Source: a methanogenic archaeon ISO4-H5 (GTDB taxonomy: Archaea > Thermoplasmatota > Thermoplasmata > Methanomassiliicoccales > Methanomethylophilaceae). Taken from it: a stretch of 64,000 nucleotides of DNA. The first letter of the stretch is position 1. Each line of letters starts with the position of its first letter. The DNA lies in the NCBI GenBank assembly GCA_001560915.1, contig CP014214.1:744001-808000 (forward strand), in the 5' to 3' direction. A program made the position numbers and the translations under genes. Below are positions 58,933 to 64,000 of the stretch, piece by piece. The notes beneath the pieces are model-generated. The model ran no database searches. It worked only from the letters and a program-made list of their open reading frames with translations, and was not told the DNA's origin.

Positions 58933-60770
58933 CCTCCGCACCCAAGGGAGGCAAACTCAGTCCCGGTGGGGACCACGGTCCCCAGCTGAGCGGAAGCTAC
59001 TGGTCCAAAGGGGTTTCCCCGCACAATATATGGCCTCCCGTGAAGAGACTGTTCGGCTACATCGGGAAGTACCGGTGGGCCATCTTTATCGGTGTTCTCT
59101 GTACCATGATAGGTTCGCTCCTGTCCACCATCGGACCCCAATACATCAAGGAGATCTCCGACCTCATCTACGACGGCATCGTGGCCGATTCGATCAATAC
59201 AGATTCTGTGCTGCGTCTATCCATCATTGCGATTGCGATATACCTGGTCGGGATGGCATTCAACACCGTCGAACATTACCTGATACCTGCGACCTCGGAG
59301 CGTGTGGCAAACCTCTTCCGTATCGATCTGGCACATAAGATAAACAAGCTCCCCCTGAACTATTACGATAACAGCAGCACCGGGGACGTAATGAGCAGAA
59401 TCACCAACGATGCCGATACGGTCGGACACCAGTGTGGGTTGTCTTTCAGCTTCCTGTTCTCTGCTCTCACCACCCTCATCGGATGCCTCATTATGATGGT
59501 ATGGACCTGCCCCCTCCTGGCGGTGATAACAGTTATCCCGCCAATCGTGGGATTCGCCATCACCAGGATCGTCCTACGCCGGACTCAGAATTACTTCAGG
59601 GCGCAGTCCCGTTATCTCGGGGCCATCAACGGCCAGGTGGAGGAGAACTATTACGGCCATGCCATCGTGAGGGCATACGGCAACAGGGATGCCGCCCGCA
59701 GGGAGTTCAGCCATACGAACGATGAGCTCTACCGCGTTGCATACAAGTCCCGTTTCATCACCAGTACGATCCCTCAGACCATGGCCTTCATCGGCAATCT
59801 GGGATATGTGCTCGTATGTATCATCGGTTCCATGCTGGTGCTCCGCGGCGAGATCACCTACGGTGTGATCATCGCATTCATCCTCTACGTCAGGATGTTC
59901 AGCCACCCGCTCATGATGCTCGCCGATGCTTTCGCGGGCATGCAGTCTCTGGCAGCTTCCACCGAGCGTCTCTTCGAACTGCTCGATGCGCCCGAGATGG
60001 ATGACGAGACCCAAAAGAAACTGGATTTGGACGAAATCAAAGGAAAGGTGGAGTTCAGTGATGTCTGCTTCAGCTACATCGAGGGAACCGAGGTCATCCA
60101 CGATTTCTCCTTCACGGTGGAACCCGGGGAGAAGGTGGCTATCGTAGGTCCCACCGGTGCCGGAAAGACCACCCTGGTGAACCTCCTGATGAGGTTCTAC
60201 GAGGTAGACAGCGGAGACATCCTTATTGACGGCGTTTCCGTGAAGGAGCTCCGGAGGGATCAGGTACACTCACTTTTCTCGATGGTACTTCAGGATGCCT
60301 GGGTCTTTGAAGGCAGCATCCGTGACAATCTCAAATTCAACAATCCCGATCTCACCGATGAGAGGATGGAGGAGGCCTGCCGCGCAGTGGGCATCCACGA
60401 TTTCATCAGCACCCTTCCCGATGGTTATGACACTGTCATCAGCGAGAGATCCGGGCTGTCCGCGGGACAGAAGCAGCAGGTCTCCATCGCCCGCGCCATG
60501 CTCCACAGCGCACCTATGATCATCTTCGACGAGGCTACGAGTTCGGTGGACACCCGCACCGAGAAGCACATACAATCCGCTGTCGAGAGCATGACCGTGG
60601 GAAAGACCTCCTTCCTCATCGCCCACCGTCTGAGCACCATCCGCGACTGTGACAAGATCATCGTCATGAAGGGTGGAAAACTGGTGGAGACCGGTACCCA
60701 TGAGGCACTTCTGGCCAAAGGCGGCTACTATTCGGAGCTGTACAACAGTCAGTTCGAGAACTGCGAATGA
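58929..60770 (+). CDS. ABC exporter half, canonical ATP site (heterodimer subunit 2)
   Basis: A 613-residue exporter half with an extra N-terminal segment of about 40 residues, glycine/proline-rich, before helix 1. Walker A GPTGAGKTT, Walker B IIFDEATSSVD with the catalytic Glu, and switch LIAHRLST are complete; the signature LSAGQKQQ has Ala for Gly at its second position. Together with subunit 1 this gives one competent and one degenerate nucleotide site. ATGA overlap with the upstream gene. Confidence 0.93.
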   Translation: MTSAPKGGKLSPGGDHGPQLSGSYWSKGVSPHNIWPPVKRLFGYIGKYRWAIFIGVLCTMIGSLLSTIGPQYIKEISDLIYDGIVADSINTDSVLRLSIIAIAIYLVGMAFNTVEHYLIPATSERVANLFRIDLAHKINKLPLNYYDNSSTGDVMSRITNDADTVGHQCGLSFSFLFSALTTLIGCLIMMVWTCPLLAVITVIPPIVGFAITRIVLRRTQNYFRAQSRYLGAINGQVEENYYGHAIVRAYGNRDAARREFSHTNDELYRVAYKSRFITSTIPQTMAFIGNLGYVLVCIIGSMLVLRGEITYGVIIAFILYVRMFSHPLMMLADAFAGMQSLAASTERLFELLDAPEMDDETQKKLDLDEIKGKVEFSDVCFSYIEGTEVIHDFSFTVEPGEKVAIVGPTGAGKTTLVNLLMRFYEVDSGDILIDGVSVKELRRDQVHSLFSMVLQDAWVFEGSIRDNLKFNNPDLTDERMEEACRAVGIHDFISTLPDGYDTVISERSGLSAGQKQQVSIARAMLHSAPMIIFDEATSSVDTRTEKHIQSAVESMTVGKTSFLIAHRLSTIRDCDKIIVMKGGKLVETGTHEALLAKGGYYSELYNSQFENCE

Positions 60771-60823
60771 GAATCAGGACAGAATCATCCATCTGTACCG
60801 ATTTTCTTCTTTTTTAAGAGAAG

Positions 60824-60883
60824 TATTATAAACAATGGACAGTTAGGGGATTTTGAAGTGGGCCATCCTTCAGAATGATGGCC
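60824..60883 (+). promoter_or_regulatory. Promoter and leader hairpin of the coiled-coil gene
   Basis: TATTATAAAC (60824-60833) is a good TATA box. Shortly after the expected start, GGCCATC (60861-60867) and GATGGCC (60877-60883) form a hairpin followed by AAAAA in the leader, 28 nt before the ATG. Confidence 0.5.
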
Positions 60884-60910
60884 AAAAACGAACAAATGAG
60901 TTGAACTTTT

Positions 60911-61912
60911 ATGGTTAGCACCGAAGAAATTACCCAGGCAGAATCTCAGGAAGAGAACGTCGCAGTCGAGCAGATCGAAGAGCAGCAGCCCGTCGAGCAG
61001 GTTGAGGAGACCGAAGAGGTCGCCGAGCCTACCGAAGAGGAGAAAGCACAGCTCGAGGATCTCGAGGCTCAGCGCACCGTTCTGAACAGCGACGCAGAGA
61101 AGCACAAGCAGCGCAGGGACGAGCTTAACGCTCAGACCAAAGAGTGGAAGGCCAAGAGGGATGCACTCAACGTCCAGGTCCGCGAGCTTGTCGACGAGGC
61201 TGGAAAAGCCAGAGAGACCCGTAACCAGTACAACCAGAAGGTTAGGGATGCCAAGGTAGTCAGGGACGAGTGGAACGCCAAAGTCTCTGAGATCCGTGCT
61301 AAGATCAACGAGCTCAGGCCCGAGAAGAAAGAGGACTCCAACGAGATGTCCCTCGGTCAGATGAAGAAAGACCTCGAGAGGATGGAGTACCAGCAGCAGA
61401 CCACCACCATGTCTTCCGACAAAGAGAAGGCACTGGTCAAGGCCATCTCCGATCTCGCAAAGCAGATCAGGGAGAGGGAGAAGGTAGAAGAGGGCGATGA
61501 GGCAATCAAGGACCTGGTCGCACAGCTCCGCGAAGCAAAGGCAAAGGCAGAGGAGGCCCACAGGGCAGTCGGCGAGGCCGCAGAGCAGGCACAGGTCGCT
61601 CACGACAACATGCTGACCCTCTACCAGAAGGCTGACGCCATCAGGAAGGAGGCAGACGCTGCACAGGCCAAGTTCGTCGAGTGCAAGCAGGCTGCAGACG
61701 AGGAGCACAGGCTCCACATCGAGCAGATCAAGTCTGTCCACGAGATCAGCAAATCCGCAGACGGCATCAAGAACAAGAAGACCGCCGCCAAGAAGAAGCG
61801 CGCAGACGCACAGTCCAAGCAGGAAGCTAAGGAGATTTTCGACAAGTTCAAGGCTGGAGAGAAACTCAGCACCGAGGACCTCATGCTTCTGCAGAAGTCC
61901 GGATACCTCTGA
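60911..61912 (+). CDS. Long coiled-coil protein (COG1340-like)
   Basis: A 333-residue, highly charged, almost fully helical protein. After an acidic N-terminus (about 1-45, Glu/Gln/Val-rich) come heptad-patterned coiled coils at about 45-150 and 165-300, e.g. EKHKQRRDELNAQTKEWKAK, and a lysine-rich C-terminus. This is the archaeal COG1340 type, of unknown function. It follows the exporter by 140 bp with its own TATA box, and a clear terminator follows. Confidence 0.8.
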   Translation: MVSTEEITQAESQEENVAVEQIEEQQPVEQVEETEEVAEPTEEEKAQLEDLEAQRTVLNSDAEKHKQRRDELNAQTKEWKAKRDALNVQVRELVDEAGKARETRNQYNQKVRDAKVVRDEWNAKVSEIRAKINELRPEKKEDSNEMSLGQMKKDLERMEYQQQTTTMSSDKEKALVKAISDLAKQIREREKVEEGDEAIKDLVAQLREAKAKAEEAHRAVGEAAEQAQVAHDNMLTLYQKADAIRKEADAAQAKFVECKQAADEEHRLHIEQIKSVHEISKSADGIKNKKTAAKKKRADAQSKQEAKEIFDKFKAGEKLSTEDLMLLQKSGYL

Positions 61913-61934
61913 TCCGTTCGGAAACAAATCCATT

Positions 61935-61954
61935 ACCCTCCCTTCGGGGAGGGT
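61935..61954 (+). terminator. Terminator of the coiled-coil gene
   Basis: ACCCTCC...GGAGGGT hairpin with CTTCGG-like loop 22 nt after the stop, followed by CTTTTATC. Confidence 0.65.
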
Positions 61955-62412
61955 CCAACTTTTATCATCCATTCATCTGCCATGGCGCATTTTTTCATTG
62001 TGCCAGACATTCATTTTCGAGTCATTTTACCAAATGCGGTTAAGGCATCTGTCTGCCCGTTTCCGATCCCCCGTGGAAGCCGGAAATCCGCATTAGCCAG
62101 AGAAATAATTCGTACGAATTACAATCGGATGACAACTCTACAGCGAACATGTTCTGCGGATTTCGCAGTATATAAACCGATGTGTCAAACTATTAATACC
62201 CCCGAGATTAATCATGTCACCGTAGGGAACAATCAGTTCGTTGAGTGCATCCCATCCCTTCTGACCTACTGGTCTGTTCCCTCAATTTTTGCACTCTTAC
62301 AAGCAGGACGGTACGTTTTGCGACCAGTATTTTGTTTCGGGCATCCGTGTTTCCGAATCCTGGGCCCATTCTATAACTTTAATAATGGACACGCGCATAC
62401 GTGAGCGATTAA
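61955..62412. other. Long intergenic region before srp54
   Basis: About 460 bp. A frame open from 61982 to 62404 has an unusual, cysteine/proline-rich composition and no ribosome site, so I do not call it. Near the end, TATAACTTTAATAATGG (62371-62387) is a plausible TATA region about 30-40 nt before the srp54 ATG. I looked for tRNA-like or SRP RNA features and saw none. Confidence 0.4.
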
Positions 62413-63786
62413 ATGGTCCTAGACGGATTGGGAAAATCCCTTAGAGGCGTTCTTGACCGCATCAACAGTTCCGCGGCCATCGACGAAGCCCTCATCAAAG
62501 ACGTGTGCAAAGAGCTGCAGCGTGCACTTCTCCAGGCCGATGTGAACGTTCAGCTCGTTCTCAAACTCACCAACAACGTGAAGACGAGATCCCTCAGCGA
62601 GAAGCCTGCCGCCGGCAAGTCCGCCAAGCAGCATGTCACCCGTATCATCTACGAGGAACTTGTGAATCTCCTGAAGAACGGCGAACCCCTCGCCCTCAAG
62701 CCCCAGACCATCATGCTCGTAGGTTTATACGGTCAGGGTAAGACCACTTCCGCAGGAAAGCTCGCCAATTACTTCATCAAGAAAGGATTCAGCGTCGGAC
62801 TCATCGGAGCCGACGTCTACAGGCCTGCGGCTCTCGATCAGCTCAAGCAGCTCGGTGCCAAGGTCGGTGCCGAGGTCTACGGCGAACCCGGACAGAAGGA
62901 TGCCGTCAAGATCGTGAAGGACGGACTGGAGAAGTTTGCCGACAAGAAGATCAGGATCATCGATACCTCCGGACGTCACGCACTGGAGGACGACCTCATC
63001 GAAGAGATCATCGGAATCTCCAAGGTAGCACACGCCGAGGAGAGGATCCTAGTCCTCGATTCCCAGGTCGGTCAGCAGGCAGGACCTCAGGCTGACGCAT
63101 TCAACAAAGCCGTTGATGTCACCGGTGTCATTCTCACCAAGATGGACGGTACCGCAAAGGGAGGAGGCGCACTCTCAGCTGTCGCCACCACCAACGCAAG
63201 AATCGTTTTCCTCGGAGTCGGAGAGCACATCCGCGACCTCGAGGCCTTCGATGCTGACAGATTCATCTCCCGTCTCCTCGGAATGGGTGACCTCGCCAGT
63301 CTCGTCGAGATCGCCAGAGAGGAGATGGCCGATGAGGAAGAGGATATGGAGGCCATCGCCAGGAACATGATGACCGGCCGTTTCACCCTTAACGACATGT
63401 ACGCTCAGATGAAAGCGGTCAAGAAGATGGGTGCCCTGAAGAAACTGGTCGGACTCCTGCCCGGAATGAACAAGATGGAGGACAAAATCGATCTCGACGC
63501 CTCCCAGGCCAGGCTCGACCAGTACAAGGTCATCATGGACTCCATGACCATGCAGGAGAAGGACGAACCCAATCTCATCAAGGGTAAGCGCATCGAGAGG
63601 ATCGCCCGCGGAGCCGGTGTTTCCACTTCCGATGTCAAGGAACTCCTCAAGCAGTACAACAACAGCAAGAAGATGATGGGTGCCGTCGGAAAGGACAGGA
63701 AGATGCGCAAGAAGATGCAGAAGCAGTTCGGCGCGATGGATCCCGAAGCCCTCAAAGAGTTCGAGAACAGCGGTGGAAGCGAATGA
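62413..63786 (+). CDS. srp54: Signal recognition particle protein SRP54
   Basis: GTPase that binds signal sequences and SRP RNA and docks ribosomes to FtsY; 457 residues. N-domain helices 1-90, G-domain motifs GLYGQGKTT, DTSGRH, TKMDGTAKGGG, then a methionine-rich M domain from about 320 (KKMGALKKLVGLLPGMNKM and GSGAGVSTSDV-like RIARGAGVSTSDV). Near-leaderless start. Its TGA overlaps the trmY ATG. Confidence 0.97.
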   Translation: MVLDGLGKSLRGVLDRINSSAAIDEALIKDVCKELQRALLQADVNVQLVLKLTNNVKTRSLSEKPAAGKSAKQHVTRIIYEELVNLLKNGEPLALKPQTIMLVGLYGQGKTTSAGKLANYFIKKGFSVGLIGADVYRPAALDQLKQLGAKVGAEVYGEPGQKDAVKIVKDGLEKFADKKIRIIDTSGRHALEDDLIEEIIGISKVAHAEERILVLDSQVGQQAGPQADAFNKAVDVTGVILTKMDGTAKGGGALSAVATTNARIVFLGVGEHIRDLEAFDADRFISRLLGMGDLASLVEIAREEMADEEEDMEAIARNMMTGRFTLNDMYAQMKAVKKMGALKKLVGLLPGMNKMEDKIDLDASQARLDQYKVIMDSMTMQEKDEPNLIKGKRIERIARGAGVSTSDVKELLKQYNNSKKMMGAVGKDRKMRKKMQKQFGAMDPEALKEFENSGGSE

Positions 63787-64000
63787 GGTACTTCGTCATC
63801 ACCGGACACAAGGCGGCCACCGACGGCTCGTTCAAACTGGACGATCTGGCGGGAGGTGCCGGCAGGATGGACATCCTGGTCAGGTGTGTGAATTCCGCCT
63901 TCGTCATGAGTCACAACCTCCGCAAGGATGCCGAGATCTATCTGGTGCTGGAAGGCGGAGAGGATGCCCCCAAGACCGTGAGGTTCGAGGGAGCCACCGT
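63783..64000 (+). CDS. trmY: tRNA pseudouridine-54 N1-methyltransferase TrmY (partial)
   Basis: The first 72 residues of a SPOUT methyltransferase that makes N1-methylpseudouridine at position 54 of archaeal tRNA. Visible blocks are MRYFVITGHKAATDGSFKLD, GGAGRMDILVRCVNSAF and YLVLEGG..PKTVRFEGA, which follow the family. It overlaps srp54 by 4 bp. The SAM-binding knot lies beyond the window. Confidence 0.9.
   Translation, partial: MRYFVITGHKAATDGSFKLDDLAGGAGRMDILVRCVNSAFVMSHNLRKDAEIYLVLEGGEDAPKTVRFEGAT

Noticed and set aside
60785-61972. 395-codon leucine/valine-rich frame on the minus strand
   Set aside because: Antisense of the coiled-coil gene; Leu/Val richness mirrors Glu/Lys codons on the coding strand.
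61982-62404. 140-codon frame before srp54
   Set aside because: No ribosome site, atypical composition, and it runs through the srp54 promoter. Treated as non-coding.

Overview
The window is a stretch of archaeal chromosome. Archaeal housekeeping genes (TATA-binding protein, SRP54, archaeal-type MetRS, TrmY, a split GMP synthase ATPPase subunit, DUF39/NIL-ferredoxin/UPF0280 homocysteine genes), TATA-type promoters and frequent leaderless or ATGA-overlapping starts all point to Euryarchaeota/Thermoplasmatota. Two observations suggest a pyrrolysine-using methanogen of the order Methanomassiliicoccales. First, every complete host gene whose end I read stops at TGA or TAA. Second, a PHP-domain gene (5677-6333) has all its metal-site motifs intact only if an in-frame TAG at 5728-5730 is read through. 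The only gene ending in TAG is the transposase of an inserted IS. No pyl or methyltransferase genes lie in the window, so the order-level assignment is inference.

Layout. 1-6333: GMP synthase subunit, DUF5714 protein, a complete IS481-like element with 32-bp imperfect inverted repeats and a 15-bp target duplication, metG, a paralogue of the MetRS C-terminal domain, and the amber-containing PHP gene. 6392-11997: a FecCD-type ABC importer whose binding protein carries a dockerin-like module, followed by a CbiX-like chelatase; related 48-nt remnants flank this locus. 12060-12990: an almost gene-free interval with three tandem ~168-bp units. Each unit has a TATA box, two interlocked (pseudoknot) stem pairs and a T-run, so they look like three copies of an undescribed small RNA. 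They precede iteron-like repeats and a DUF4143 ATPase. 13011-18601: small regulators and membrane proteins (TfoX-N, CsoR, CPBP protease, VWA, tandem PH-like protein), with another structured non-coding segment. 18758-23621: the homocysteine operon, dapB and a FolC-like ligase. 23758-26489: a BspA-type leucine-rich surface protein and its membrane partner.

26616-29538 (minus) is an operon of a degenerate MBL-fold protein, an HxlR regulator, a zinc macrodomain and a macrodomain-linked class M sirtuin. It is a protein ADP-ribosylation/de-ADP-ribosylation module, here without the lipoyl carrier genes usual in bacteria. 29920-37455 holds ordinary metabolism (Asn synthase-like protein, BASS transporter, O-acetylhomoserine sulfhydrylase, MFS, TBP, IMPACT protein, PurB). 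37616-50504 is an operon of a 3637-residue surface protein, a small membrane-anchored partner and an MscS channel. 50790-56835 carries a PPOX-like flavoprotein, pyrophosphatase, a DMT transporter with two small genes, a convergent-gap structured RNA candidate, and a NitT/TauT-type ABC importer whose binding protein appears circularly permuted. 57181-64000 holds a heterodimeric ABC exporter, a coiled-coil protein, SRP54 and the start of TrmY.

I found no tRNA, rRNA or CRISPR array. Functions come from motif recognition only; no alignments or database searches were run.
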